Assembly: GCF_001866655.1 (NCBI RefSeq)
Contig: NZ_MLYR01000041.1
Span: 1 to 33,185 of the forward strand
DNA length: 33,185 nt
Direction of reading: 5' to 3'
Source of the DNA: Bacillus sp. MUM 116
GTDB lineage: Bacteria; Bacillota; Bacilli; Bacillales; Cytobacillaceae
Each line of letters opens with the position of its first letter. Within the stretch, counting starts at the first letter, position 1. Below, piece after piece: positions 1 to 6,895 of the stretch. The position numbers and the translations under genes were made by a program. The notes under the pieces were generated by a model. It was not told the DNA's origin and made no database searches. It saw only the letters and a list, made by a program, of their open reading frames with translations.

Positions 1-7
1 CTAGAAA

Positions 8-85
8 CTTAAGTATTTGACCCTTATTAAGGTCCGAAAGGAACAAAGTTTACGAAAAGAGCCTTTTCTAAAAAAAATACTTAAG
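8..85. repeat. 78-bp element closed by a perfect 11-bp inverted repeat, with internal hairpins
   Basis: An 11-bp perfect inverted repeat (CTTAAGTATTT at 8-18, AAATACTTAAG at 75-85) encloses two further hairpins: TCC-GAAA-GGA at 33-42 with a GNRA-type loop, and GAAAAG-AGC-CTTTTC at 54-68. A further pairing GACC/GGTC at about 19-34 competes with the first. The layout is that of a multibranched RNA or a small mobile-element remnant. I match it to no riboswitch or ribozyme family I know, and the upstream side is cut by the window edge. Confidence 0.45.
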
Positions 86-98
86 GCGGGCAAAATCT

Positions 99-126
99 AA
101 AAACCCGGCAAAAAATTTTTGCCGGG
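99..126 (-). terminator. Intrinsic terminator of the DUF4870 gene
   Basis: Perfect stem CCCGGCAAAAA/TTTTTGCCGGG at 104-126. Read on the minus strand it is followed by a T-rich stretch and lies just after the stop of the gene ending at 143. Confidence 0.85.
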
Positions 127-142
127 CTGTAATTTATATTTT

Positions 143-466
143 TCAATTAATTAAACGAAAAATCCAAGGAAAACGATATTCCTTGCCTTCATATGCTTTA
201 ATCGCAGCAATGATGGTAAAGACAACCGCTGCAATTCCCAAAACCCATAAGGCAATAATCCCGATTACGATAATGGTTAAAATTCCACTGATGATGCTAT
301 ACACTGTATAGGAAATAAAAAAGTTAAAATACTCTTTACCGTGATAATCAACGAAAGATGATTCATCTTTTTTAATTAACCAAATCACCAATGGACCAAT
401 AATCGGAAAAATAAAACTTACTATATATAGACATACCGCCAACAACCTTTCTTCGCTTGTTGCCAT
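143..466 (-). CDS. DUF4870 domain-containing membrane protein
   Basis: Small integral membrane protein of about 107 residues. The N-terminal segment MATSEERLLAVCLYIVSFI followed by a PIIGPLVIWLIKK-like stretch, a D-Y-H-G-K-E-Y-F-N-F-like centre and two or three hydrophobic helices is the DUF4870 (Tic20-like fold) pattern. The function of the family is unknown. An upstream in-frame ATG at 505 exists, but AGGGGG at 474-479 sits 7 nt before the ATG at 466, so that start is preferred; the ATG at 472 is too close to it. It is a single-gene unit with its own terminator. Confidence 0.85.
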   Translation of the reverse strand: MATSEERLLAVCLYIVSFIFPIIGPLVIWLIKKDESSFVDYHGKEYFNFFISYTVYSIISGILTIIVIGIIALWVLGIAAVVFTIIAAIKAYEGKEYRFPWIFRLIN

Positions 467-622
467 TTTCATCCCCCTATAAATAATGTTGTAATTATTC
501 CTCATTTATATGTACGCACCTAACAGTGGAAGATTTCATTTTTTCTGGTAAAATCCGCTTATTATTTTTAGGGGCTTGCTTTCTTGGAACAGGGCAAAAT
601 AACCTAAAAATATATTACTGAA

Positions 623-649
623 CACAAGTTTCCGCATTGGGCACTTGTG
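623..649 (+). promoter_or_regulatory. 7-bp hairpin upstream of the amidohydrolase gene
   Basis: CACAAGT (623-629) and ACTTGTG (643-649) form a perfect dyad with a 13-nt loop, flanked by partly complementary AT tracts (AAATATAT/ATATATTT). It has no T-run, so it is more likely an operator or leader structure than a terminator. No regulator can be assigned. Confidence 0.35.
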
Positions 650-748
650 CATATATTTAAATAAAAACCCGCTAAAATTTAAACTCTTCTGAAAATACGC
701 TAATTGGTAAAATGCAAATACATGAAAAATAGGAAGAAAGGTTTCATT

Positions 749-1885
749 ATGACAAAAATACTTTTAAAAAATGCAACGGTATACCCGGTTACCACCAATC
801 CGATTCATTCAGGGGATGTCTTAATAAATGAAGGAAAAATTATAAGTATTGGGCATAATATCAGGACGGACTCGGACGTAAGAGTAATCGATTGCGGAAA
901 GGGCTACCTTTTTCCAGGGTTTATTGATGTCCATACCCATCTTGGACTTTATGATGAAGGAACAGGTTGGGCTGGAAATGATGCGAATGAAACAGCGGAA
1001 GCTCTAACTCCGCATATTCGGGCTTTTGACGGTGCTTATCCATTGGATGCCGGGTTTACGGATGCAGTCAGAAGCGGAATCACCACGGTGCATATTATGC
1101 CTGGAAGCGCAAATATAATCGGTGGAACCACAGCGGTGATTAAAACGACCGGTAAAAATATTAAGAAAATGCTTGTTAAAGAAATCGCGGGCTTAAAAAT
1201 TGCTTTAGGAGAAAATCCAAAAAGAATCCACAGTCATGGAAATAGCGACTCCATTACAAGAATGGGGATAATGGGCAAGCTTCGCGAGGCTTTTTATCAG
1301 GCAATATACGCGGATAATTCGGAAGATTTAAGGATTGCACCGATTATTATGGCCTTAAAAAGGGAAATTCCTGTTCGAATCCATGCACATCGTGCTGATG
1401 ATATAATTACCGCTATTCGTTTTGCAGAAGAATTTAACCTTGACCTGAGAATTGAGCATTGTACAGAGGGCCATCTCATTGCCAGTGAATTAGCCGAAAT
1501 GGGCCTTAAAGTATCGGTAGGACCAACGTTAACAAGAAGGTCGAAAGTCGAGCTAAAAAATAAAACGTGGAAAACCTATCATGAACTTACCAATCATGGC
1601 GTAGAAGTTTCGATTACAACCGACCATCCTTATACACCAATTCAATATTTGAATATTTGTGCTGGAATTGCAGTAAGAGAAGGATTGCCCGAACAAAAAG
1701 CTTTAGAAGGGATAACGATTTTTCCGGCAAAAAATTTAAAAATTGACGACCGTCTTGGAAGTATTGAAGAAGGAAAAGATGCTGATTTGGTTTTATGGAG
1801 CCATCATCCTTTCCACTATCTTTCAAAACCAAAATGGACAATGATTGGCGGAGTAATGGTTTATGAAGAGACAAAAACCTTGTAG
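749..1885 (+). CDS. Amidohydrolase family protein (imidazolonepropionase-like)
   Basis: Metal-dependent hydrolase of the amidohydrolase superfamily, 378 residues. Visible metal-site motifs, in order: FIDVHTH (HxH, His62 and His64), the HAH segment in the middle, the EHCTEGH motif, and TTDHPYTP with the late Asp. The N-terminal beta-sandwich (KILLKNATVYPV) and the C-terminal GSIEEGKDADLVLW are typical of COG1228-type cytoplasmic enzymes. The substrate cannot be read from sequence; family members act on cyclic amides, amidines or dipeptides. The start at 749 is chosen over an upstream ATG (704) because AGGAAGAAAGG lies 7 nt before it. It appears monocistronic. Confidence 0.85.
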   Translation: MTKILLKNATVYPVTTNPIHSGDVLINEGKIISIGHNIRTDSDVRVIDCGKGYLFPGFIDVHTHLGLYDEGTGWAGNDANETAEALTPHIRAFDGAYPLDAGFTDAVRSGITTVHIMPGSANIIGGTTAVIKTTGKNIKKMLVKEIAGLKIALGENPKRIHSHGNSDSITRMGIMGKLREAFYQAIYADNSEDLRIAPIIMALKREIPVRIHAHRADDIITAIRFAEEFNLDLRIEHCTEGHLIASELAEMGLKVSVGPTLTRRSKVELKNKTWKTYHELTNHGVEVSITTDHPYTPIQYLNICAGIAVREGLPEQKALEGITIFPAKNLKIDDRLGSIEEGKDADLVLWSHHPFHYLSKPKWTMIGGVMVYEETKTL

Positions 1886-1948
1886 AAAATTGCCAAAAAT
1901 TTTTGTAGAAAAACAATCAAAAACCTATTTATTTTTATCTTTTTTTTA

Positions 1949-1957
1949 TGGTATCAT
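1949..1957 (+). promoter_or_regulatory. Extended -10 promoter candidate for the GNAT leader
   Basis: TGGTATCAT has the TGnTATnAT form of an extended -10 box. Transcription would begin near 1964 and give a roughly 210-nt leader before the acetyltransferase start. No good -35 is present, which is tolerated for extended -10 promoters. Confidence 0.35.
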
Positions 1958-2040
1958 ACTTTTAATGAGACGAATTGTAACTTGAATCTAGGTGATTATG
2001 TTAATTTTTGTTTGACAAAAAAACGATATAGGGAAGGCAA

Positions 2041-2100
2041 ATGGTGCGCCACCAGTTTACTGGTTCTAGTGGGTTCGATTCCCACCCCGAAATTTTTTAG
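2041..2100 (+). CDS. Candidate 19-codon leader peptide before the GNAT gene
   Basis: ATG at 2041 is preceded by GGGAAGG 3 nt upstream and opens a frame that runs to TAG at 2098-2100. Its last six codons and stop coincide with the left arm of the large hairpin at 2081-2129, so a translating ribosome would block that hairpin. A 5-codon frame (ATG 1998, TGA 2013) after AGGTGAT lies just upstream. This is inferred from layout only; the same bases also resemble a tRNA T-arm. Confidence 0.3.
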   Translation: MVRHQFTGSSGFDSHPEIF

Positions 2101-2141
2101 CAATTCTAATAAAAAATTTCGAGGGTGGGCCGTTTTCTTTT
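2081..2141 (+). terminator. 19-bp terminator hairpin in the leader of the GNAT gene (attenuator candidate)
   Basis: CCCACCC (2081-2087) pairs with GGGTGGG (2123-2129). After a single bulged A the stem continues for 12 bp to a 10-nt loop. TTTTCTTTT follows at 2133-2141. CCCAC at 2081-2085 can instead pair with GTGGG at 2069-2073 (loop TTCGATT), giving a competing antiterminator. The hairpin is about 200 nt after the amidohydrolase stop and 37 nt before the acetyltransferase start, so it could serve either gene. Confidence 0.7.
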
Positions 2142-2177
2142 GACATGGGAGCGGATTGCCCTAATGGAGGGGTATTC

Positions 2178-2738
2178 ATGCTCAAAAAAAGAGATCTTCA
2201 TGAGAGCCACACACTTTATGAACTAATGACGCATCCAGATGTCTTCCCTTTTGTACGCCAAAAAGCTTCATCCCATGACGAATTTGTATTCGTAACAAAA
2301 CAAACCATGGAAGCGGAAGAACGCGGTGAATTAATTTCCCGCACCATTCTTGATGAATGGGGTTCCCCTATTGGAACAATTAATTTGTTTGATATTGAAG
2401 ACAATGCCGGATTTTTGGGAACATGGCTAGGTAAACCGTTTCATGGAAAAGGGTATAATAATGCAGCAAAAGAGGCATTCTTTAGTGAACTTTTCTATGA
2501 ATTAGGAATTGAAACCATTTATATGCGTATCCGCAATGTAAATATTCGCTCTATTAAAGCGGCTGAAAAACTTCCTTATGTAATGAAAGCTAATGAAACA
2601 AGAAAATCACTCTATGAGCAATTAAATGCCAATGGTGTGGTATATGATTTATATGAAATTTCAAAGGATCAATATACTTTCTATCTAATGAGAAACGACT
2701 CATTAGGCTCAGATTCCACCCATTTATTAGAAGCTTAA
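2178..2738 (+). CDS. GNAT family N-acetyltransferase (RimJ/RimL type)
   Basis: A 186-residue acyl-CoA N-acyltransferase. The order is that of Acetyltransf_3/RimJ-RimL proteins: an N-terminal LKKRDLHESHTLYELM-like helix, a beta-strand GSPIGTINLFDIE, the acetyl-CoA loop region WLGKPFHGKGYNNAAKEA (a degenerate Q/R-x-x-G-x-G/A), and TIYMRIRNVNIRSIKAAEKL near the end. The acceptor could be a ribosomal protein N-terminus or a small molecule. The start at 2178 has GGAGGGG 5 nt upstream and replaces a longer frame from 2145. The leader with a competing hairpin suggests control of transcription elongation. Confidence 0.8.
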   Translation: MLKKRDLHESHTLYELMTHPDVFPFVRQKASSHDEFVFVTKQTMEAEERGELISRTILDEWGSPIGTINLFDIEDNAGFLGTWLGKPFHGKGYNNAAKEAFFSELFYELGIETIYMRIRNVNIRSIKAAEKLPYVMKANETRKSLYEQLNANGVVYDLYEISKDQYTFYLMRNDSLGSDSTHLLEA

Positions 2739-2774
2739 AAAGCAATCGGAAGCTGCCGATTGCTTTCTCTTTTA
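2739..2774 (+). terminator. Intrinsic terminator of the GNAT gene
   Basis: AAAGCAATCGG/CCGATTGCTTT stem at 2739-2766 followed by CTCTTTT, starting right at the stop codon. Confidence 0.85.
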
Positions 2775-2814
2775 AGTAAAGGCAATGTTAAAGGTAATTG
2801 TTGATTTCTTAACC

Positions 2815-2938
2815 CTGTTGATTGAAGTGGAAGGTGCGAAGACTCCTGTGGGAATACGGAGCAGAGAAGACCCCGCAGGAGCGCAAGCGATGAGGAGGCT
2901 CCACGAACCGCTCGCACCTGGAGCGGAAATCAGCAGCC
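2815..2938. repeat. GC-rich dispersed repeat typical of Bacillaceae genomes
   Basis: A block of about 124 bp, far richer in GC than its surroundings, with near-complementary ends (CTGTTGATT at 2815, AATCAGCAG at 2928) and inner GGTGCG (2833)/CGCACC (2914). Internal segments such as GAAGACTCCTGTGGGAATA, ACCCCGCAGGAGCGCAAGCG and GAGGAGGCTCC match a noncoding repeat I recognise between genes in many Bacillaceae. It can fold as one long branched stem. It carries no ORF and its function is unknown. Confidence 0.7.
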
Positions 2939-2956
2939 AATTTTAATAAAGCCTAA

Positions 2957-2989
2957 GAAAAAAGACTAAGCGCCCTTCGGTGCATAGTC
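2957..2989 (-). terminator. Terminator of the small minus-strand gene at 3014-3172
   Basis: Stem GACTAAGCGCC (2964-2974)/GGTGCATAGTC (2979-2989) with one A-A mismatch and a CTTC loop. On the minus strand it is followed by T6. Confidence 0.8.
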
Positions 2990-3013
2990 ATTGTCTTTTT
3001 TGATATCCTTTTA

Positions 3014-3172
3014 TTAATCTATGACGCTTTGCTCAATTGTTTCATTCGTGTCACTTATACCCATCTGGAGCAAAAAATCTTCTAATTCCTCATTCGTTAA
3101 CGTTTCAAAGCGACCATCATGAAAAAATACCTGGGTTTGATTCGGGTTAATTCGATTAATATTAAAGCTCAT
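3014..3172 (-). CDS. Small conserved-type hypothetical protein, 52 aa
   Basis: ATG at 3172 is preceded by AAGGAG 9 nt upstream and runs to TAA at 3014. The product starts MSFNINRINPNQTQVFF and continues with a strongly acidic second half (NEELEDFLLQMGISD, then NETIEQSVID). It has its own terminator, which supports expression. No family recognised; the composition is that of a soluble cytoplasmic small protein. Confidence 0.7.
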   Translation of the reverse strand: MSFNINRINPNQTQVFFHDGRFETLTNEELEDFLLQMGISDTNETIEQSVID

Positions 3173-3281
3173 TTTACTTTGCTCCTTTCCATAGATGATA
3201 CACTTCTATTATCCACAAAAAAACAATTTTCATTCCGTGTAATCAAATTGTTCAATAAATCGTAAATGCAATTTAACATTC

Positions 3282-3318
3282 AAAAAGAGCCCTAATATTT
3301 TTCATTAGGACTCTTTTA
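3282..3318 (-). terminator. Terminator of the SDR gene
   Basis: Near-perfect stem of AAAGAG-CCTAAT against ATTAGG-CTCTTTT around a short AT loop, immediately downstream of the stop on the minus strand. Confidence 0.85.
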
Positions 3319-3322
3319 TATT

Positions 3323-4093
3323 TTATTCGTCTCTTAATGCTTTTCCTAATACATCGATTCCCCCTGTCACCGGTATAATACTTCCTGTAATAAAACTTGA
3401 TTTTTCATCAACAAGAAAAGAAATGACTCTCGCAATATCTTCGCCCGTTCCAGGTCTGCACGCTAGTTCTTCATCGGAAAATATGGATTGATCAATAAAT
3501 TTTTCTTTCCAGGCAGTGGTAATGTCACCCGGACTCACCATATTAGCGGTTATCCCGTTTGCTGCTTCTTCAATTGCCATGGTTCTAGTTAAAGAGGCAA
3601 GGCCAGTTTTGGCTGCTGCAAAAGCTGAGCGATAGATCCAACCTGGTGCCGTTTCGACCCTGTCAAATCCCATTGTAATGATTCTTCCCCATTTATTTTT
3701 GCGCATAGTTGGAATAGTCAGCTTTGATAAATTAAAAACAGCGGACAGATTTCCATTTAATAAATAACTCCACTCTTCAAATGTGTAGTCCGTTAAACTC
3801 TTTCTTTCATGTATGTAAGGGCCTGCATTATGGATTAAAACATCGATTGAAGGAAATTCACCAAATGCTTGATTAATCATGCGGACGCAATCCTCTTGTT
3901 TTGCCACATCCCCTTGAAGCAAACGACATTTGGTACCATAGCCTTCCTCGATTTGCTTAGCAAGCCTATTGGCTTCCTTTTCGCTATTTCGATAATTTAT
4001 AATCAGCTGATATCCCTTTTCTGCAAGTTGTAGAGCGGTGATTTTTCCAATGCCGGTTGCCCCTCCGGTAATCAAAGCGGTTTTTTTCTTCAC
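3323..4093 (-). CDS. SDR-family oxidoreductase with atypical active site
   Basis: Rossmann-fold short-chain dehydrogenase, 256 residues. It has the NAD(P)-binding TGGATGIG (residues 9-16), GDVA at 61-64 and HNAG at 88-91. C-terminal VSPGDITT and GSIIPVTGG are FabG-like. The catalytic part is unusual: in the YxxxK motif the Lys is present (Lys162 in SAFAAAKTG) but the Tyr position is Phe158, and the expected Ser in the preceding strand is replaced in RIITMGFDR. A Tyr lies at 154, out of the standard register. It is either a non-catalytic or differently catalytic SDR. The start is GTG at 4093 with GAGG 9 nt upstream. Monocistronic. Confidence 0.8.
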   Translation of the reverse strand: MKKKTALITGGATGIGKITALQLAEKGYQLIINYRNSEKEANRLAKQIEEGYGTKCRLLQGDVAKQEDCVRMINQAFGEFPSIDVLIHNAGPYIHERKSLTDYTFEEWSYLLNGNLSAVFNLSKLTIPTMRKNKWGRIITMGFDRVETAPGWIYRSAFAAAKTGLASLTRTMAIEEAANGITANMVSPGDITTAWKEKFIDQSIFSDEELACRPGTGEDIARVISFLVDEKSSFITGSIIPVTGGIDVLGKALRDE

Positions 4094-4212
4094 AAACCAT
4101 TACCTCTCTATTTTATAATTTACCTCTATACTATATGTTAAAAAGATTTGATTATATATGCAAATTTTAAACATTATCCTTTCTACACCAAAATTGAAAA
4201 GCAGGTTTTAAT

Positions 4213-4241
4213 AACGGATAGGCGTTCGCTTGCATAGTATG
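4213..4241 (+). promoter_or_regulatory. Candidate sigma-K promoter of the Hsp20/GerT-like gene
   Basis: AAC at 4213-4215 and CATAGTATG at 4233-4241, 17 nt apart, approximate the sigma-K pattern (AC ... CATAnnnTA), with one mismatch in the -10. A mother-cell promoter would fit the spore-coat-like product. No other clear promoter is visible in this intergenic stretch. Confidence 0.4.
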
Positions 4242-4288
4242 ATGTAGGACGAATAAGGCCCTTTTAGGCAGTTGAAAGGATGAAAAAA

Positions 4289-4765
4289 ATGTTTCCTTGG
4301 AATATGTTCCCTTTTAATAAGGATATGAAGAATAACCTGCAAAATATGAAACCTGAAGAAATAAATAATTATGTCCAGGATTTGATTGGCAAGGTGATTC
4401 CCGGGTCTTTGCGCGGAATGATGAATCCTAATGAAATGTTTAATGGATTCACTTCAGGCGGCACGACCCAGCAGACTGCCACAGGAGCATTAAACTCTTC
4501 GGCGTTTGAAACCCATGACTTTGTATTTGTACGAATTCCGATAAAAAGTGAAGAATGGCTCAAGCAGCTGCGTATTTATCATACCTCGAACCAGCTAATT
4601 GTTGAGCATATCCCTCAATATGAAGATAAACATACAGTTACTCTTCCAGCAATTGTTAAAAAGAAAGGGGCGTCAGCAAATTATAAGGATGGAATGCTTG
4701 AGGTAAGAATCCCCAAAAATATCGATATGCAATTTTCTCAAATTGACGTTACAGAAATTATGTAA
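4289..4765 (+). CDS. Hsp20/alpha-crystallin-like spore protein (GerT/CotM-type)
   Basis: About 158 residues. The N-terminal MFPWNMFPFNKDMKNN segment resembles the GerT/CotM group of Bacillus spore proteins as I remember it. A linker rich in Gly, Thr and Gln follows, then an alpha-crystallin-like beta-sandwich (FVFVRIPIKSEEWLKQLRI ... QLIVEHIP ... HTVTLPAIVKKKGASANYKDGMLEVRIPK), in which GMLEVRIPK is the usual C-terminal A-x-Y-x-x-G-x-L motif. Such proteins are made in the mother cell and affect the coat or germination. ATG at 4280 is directly abutted by AAAGG; the ATG at 4289 has proper spacing and is preferred. It neighbours a second Hsp20 gene. Confidence 0.75.
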   Translation: MFPWNMFPFNKDMKNNLQNMKPEEINNYVQDLIGKVIPGSLRGMMNPNEMFNGFTSGGTTQQTATGALNSSAFETHDFVFVRIPIKSEEWLKQLRIYHTSNQLIVEHIPQYEDKHTVTLPAIVKKKGASANYKDGMLEVRIPKNIDMQFSQIDVTEIM

Positions 4766-4776
4766 CGTCAATTTTT
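4741..4776 (+). terminator. Terminator overlapping the 3' end of the GerT-like gene
   Basis: Perfect AATTGACGTTAC (4741-4752)/GTAACGTCAATT (4762-4773) followed by TTT. The stop codon lies in the stem. Confidence 0.85.
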
Positions 4777-4827
4777 ATGGTATGTTTTTGTTTACGTAAA
4801 ATAAGATGAATTATAGGCGGTGATGGG

Positions 4828-5304
4828 ATGGAAATGGATAAACTTAAAAAATGGCTGGAATTGACCCAAAAATTTCAAGGGGACTCTTTTTGGGAGCAAA
4901 TCTTCGATGAAAATAGTGTTGAGAAGGTTAAAAATAATCACTCCATTGGCACCTTTACAAAAATCCAGAGCTCTTTTCCAAAATGCGATTTATATGAGAC
5001 TAATGAAGTTCTAATAATTGAAGCTGAAATACCGGGGTTGCGTAAAGAAGACCTGCACATAACTGTCATTCAACAGCTATTAACGATTACTGGAGAATTT
5101 AAAACCTTAAAAGAGGGAAGAAAATATTTTATCAAGGAAAGGGCCAATCGAACATTTAAAAAGGAATTAATCCTCCCCTATCCTGTCATGGTGAATAATA
5201 TTCGCACTGAAATACGAAATGGAGTATTGGTCATTTTAATGCCGGTTAACAAGGAGGAAATCGAAACAATTCCCATTTCATTTGATCAGCAATCCTCTGA
5301 ATAA
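4828..5304 (+). CDS. Hsp20/alpha-crystallin family protein
   Basis: 158 residues. Classical small heat-shock core: CDLYETNEVLIIEAEIPGL, KEDLHITV, QLLTITGEF, then FKKELILPYPV and IRNGVLVILMP, the conserved G-x-L motif. The N-terminal 40 residues form an amphipathic helix region (DKLKKWLELTQKFQGDSFW). In Bacillus, short Hsp20 proteins of this size include coat-associated CotP-like proteins as well as general chaperones. GGCGGTGAT precedes ATG 4828. It is separated from the upstream Hsp20-like gene by a terminator, so the two are not one operon. Confidence 0.85.
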   Translation: MEMDKLKKWLELTQKFQGDSFWEQIFDENSVEKVKNNHSIGTFTKIQSSFPKCDLYETNEVLIIEAEIPGLRKEDLHITVIQQLLTITGEFKTLKEGRKYFIKERANRTFKKELILPYPVMVNNIRTEIRNGVLVILMPVNKEEIETIPISFDQQSSE

Positions 5305-5314
5305 AAATTTGACC

Positions 5315-5347
5315 AAGACAGCTTCTAATAGCTGTCTTTTTATTTTT
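5315..5347. terminator. Bidirectional terminator between convergent genes
   Basis: AAGACAGC (5315-5322)/GCTGTCTT (5331-5338) followed by TTTATTTTT. It overlaps the stop codon of the minus-strand gene at 5340. Confidence 0.8.
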
Positions 5348-5627
5348 CATTATTTAATTCTTCCATCAATTGATTATGGACCTCAATTAAATAAACTTTT
5401 GATTCTGGCGTTAGATTTGAACCGGTTATTCTTTTGATGGCAGCAAAATACTTTTCATATCTATTTTTCCGAACGCGAGGGTGCGAGTTTTCGTCTAATA
5501 ATTCCCTTATGATTGCTTCTTTTAGAATTTCATCACTGCTTTTACCATTTATTATTAGTAAACGATTATTCCAAACTTTTCGGTATTCATTTAATACCCC
5601 ATCAAAAAACTCTAATTCAGATGGCAT
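5340..5627 (-). CDS. Hypothetical alpha-helical protein, 95 aa
   Basis: Starts MPSELEFFDGVLNEYRKVW; charged and helix-rich throughout with no membrane segment. ATG 5627 is preceded by GAGGTGAGG, so the longer frame from 5732, which would run through AT-rich intergenic DNA, is rejected. Divergent from the zinc-ribbon gene at 5725. Family not recognised. Confidence 0.7.
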   Translation of the reverse strand: MPSELEFFDGVLNEYRKVWNNRLLIINGKSSDEILKEAIIRELLDENSHPRVRKNRYEKYFAAIKRITGSNLTPESKVYLIEVHNQLMEELNNEK

Positions 5628-5724
5628 TTCCTCACCTCGTATTATCAACATCATGTACATTGTTACATATTTCCTTGTATTTTGTAAAAAATAATAAAGA
5701 ATATTTTTTTGAAAGGAGAAATTT

Positions 5725-5967
5725 ATGTCCACTCCGTATAGATGTCCAAATTGTAAAACGAATCGAAGCCGGTTTAATATTATTGATCAAGTAGCCCATT
5801 CGGTCAAACTTGACCCACAATCAGGCGTAGTCGTGAGGGAGTATGGTGAAACAGAATTAGAACCATTTCATATCCCCTATAAGGGTCCTGACTACCGTAT
5901 TCAATGTGGGGCATGCGGGTTAATTGAGGATGAGCGCACTTTTATTAAATTTGGAGAACAGCCTTAA
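5725..5967 (+). CDS. Small zinc-ribbon protein, 80 aa
   Basis: Two CxxC pairs: CPNC (residues 8-11) and CGAC (61-64), about 50 residues apart, make a zinc-ribbon/rubredoxin-like fold likely. The stretch between contains [14 protein letters not shown] and a Tyr/Pro-rich segment. Conserved hypothetical in appearance, possibly nucleic-acid-binding or structural. AAAGGAG precedes ATG 5725 with 7-nt spacing. Function unknown. Confidence 0.75.
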   Translation: MSTPYRCPNCKTNRSRFNIIDQVAHSVKLDPQSGVVVREYGETELEPFHIPYKGPDYRIQCGACGLIEDERTFIKFGEQP

Positions 5968-5972
5968 ACAAG

Positions 5973-6012
5973 AACACCTTTATAAATGTCTTCTTCATTT
6001 ATAAAGGTGTTT
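5973..6012. terminator. Bidirectional terminator, 16-bp perfect stem
   Basis: AACACCTTTATAAATG and CATTTATAAAGGTGTT form a perfect stem between the convergent zinc-ribbon and L,D-transpeptidase-like genes. Confidence 0.85.
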
Positions 6013-6017
6013 TACTA

Positions 6018-6836
6018 TTATTGTAAATAATTTTCTTTTAAAAATTGTTTTGAATCAATTTTCCACCCCTCGTTCGGTGAAAACCGCACCATATGAATTT
6101 CCCCGTTAAAGGTTTGTCTTCCCCGATTTTTTATGTACCAATCAATCTCAATTGGAAGATCCAAGCTAATTTGTTCAGTTAAATCCTCCGGAGGAAGCAT
6201 GGGCAATCGTGAGATTCTTACCGTTTCAATTTTCGCAAGAACAGAGTTCCACTTAACCTTTTGCAACGAAGGAGTAGAAATGATTTTTGCATCATGTTGC
6301 ATAAATCCGGCAATATATGCATTTACAACCTCATAAGGATTTGCCTTCCCCAAATAATCATCCAATCTTCCTGACGCCTTTAAAACCATTAACATATGGG
6401 ATAAATCCATATTGTTTGTCCGATGTGTCGTACTCCCATAAAAATGAATACAAAAATGACCTGGAAAATTATTTTTAAGTGCCCCGGCTCCATGCGGCAT
6501 CCCATGCATCGAAGCACCAATCCATTGATCTTTATGAATCACGATGATTGCCCGGCGTTTCCAGCTCCATTTTCCCCCATAGATTTTTTTCATAATCTTT
6601 GTATCCTTTGCAGTCAAAGGTTGTACATCTGCATGATGACTGCCTGCACGTCTTTGGACCTTGAACTGTTTCCCCGTCTCTACATCCAGAACAATGAATT
6701 TTGTGTACTTTGGTAAAATATGATTGACATCTTTCCATTGAAGCATTTCAATCTTATAACTGATATCTGCTGCTCTTGCGGCTTGAGCATTTAGGAGGAT
6801 GAGAATAAAAAATAAAAAAACAGTTGCTTTCTTCAT
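6018..6836 (-). CDS. Secreted protein with divergent L,D-transpeptidase-like motif
   Basis: 272 residues with a clear signal peptide (MKKATVFLFFILILLNAQA, cleavage near AARA-A). The central region holds MHGMPHGAG (residues 110-118) followed by FPGHFCIHFYGSTTH (124-138), spaced and ordered like the YkuD H-G ... S-H-G-C-I-R active-site segment, with Cys129 as the candidate nucleophile. The usual Ser-His-Gly-Cys is not intact, so enzymatic activity is uncertain. The C-terminal half (from about 160) resembles no family I know. ATG 6836 has a GGGGGG Shine-Dalgarno site. It follows the COG0523 GTPase gene with a 59-nt gap and probably shares its transcript. Confidence 0.65.
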   Translation of the reverse strand: MKKATVFLFFILILLNAQAARAADISYKIEMLQWKDVNHILPKYTKFIVLDVETGKQFKVQRRAGSHHADVQPLTAKDTKIMKKIYGGKWSWKRRAIIVIHKDQWIGASMHGMPHGAGALKNNFPGHFCIHFYGSTTHRTNNMDLSHMLMVLKASGRLDDYLGKANPYEVVNAYIAGFMQHDAKIISTPSLQKVKWNSVLAKIETVRISRLPMLPPEDLTEQISLDLPIEIDWYIKNRGRQTFNGEIHMVRFSPNEGWKIDSKQFLKENYLQ

Positions 6837-6895
6837 ATAACCCCCCATTTCATGTAAATAAACTACATTTAAAGAGTTACCTGAAGAACAAAATA

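Noticed and set aside
2041..2095. tRNA gene suggested by GGGTTCGATTCCC
   Set aside because: The T-arm-like hairpin is good, but no acceptor strand complementary to the bases after it and no proper D or anticodon arm can be placed upstream. At most a tRNA mimic or relic.
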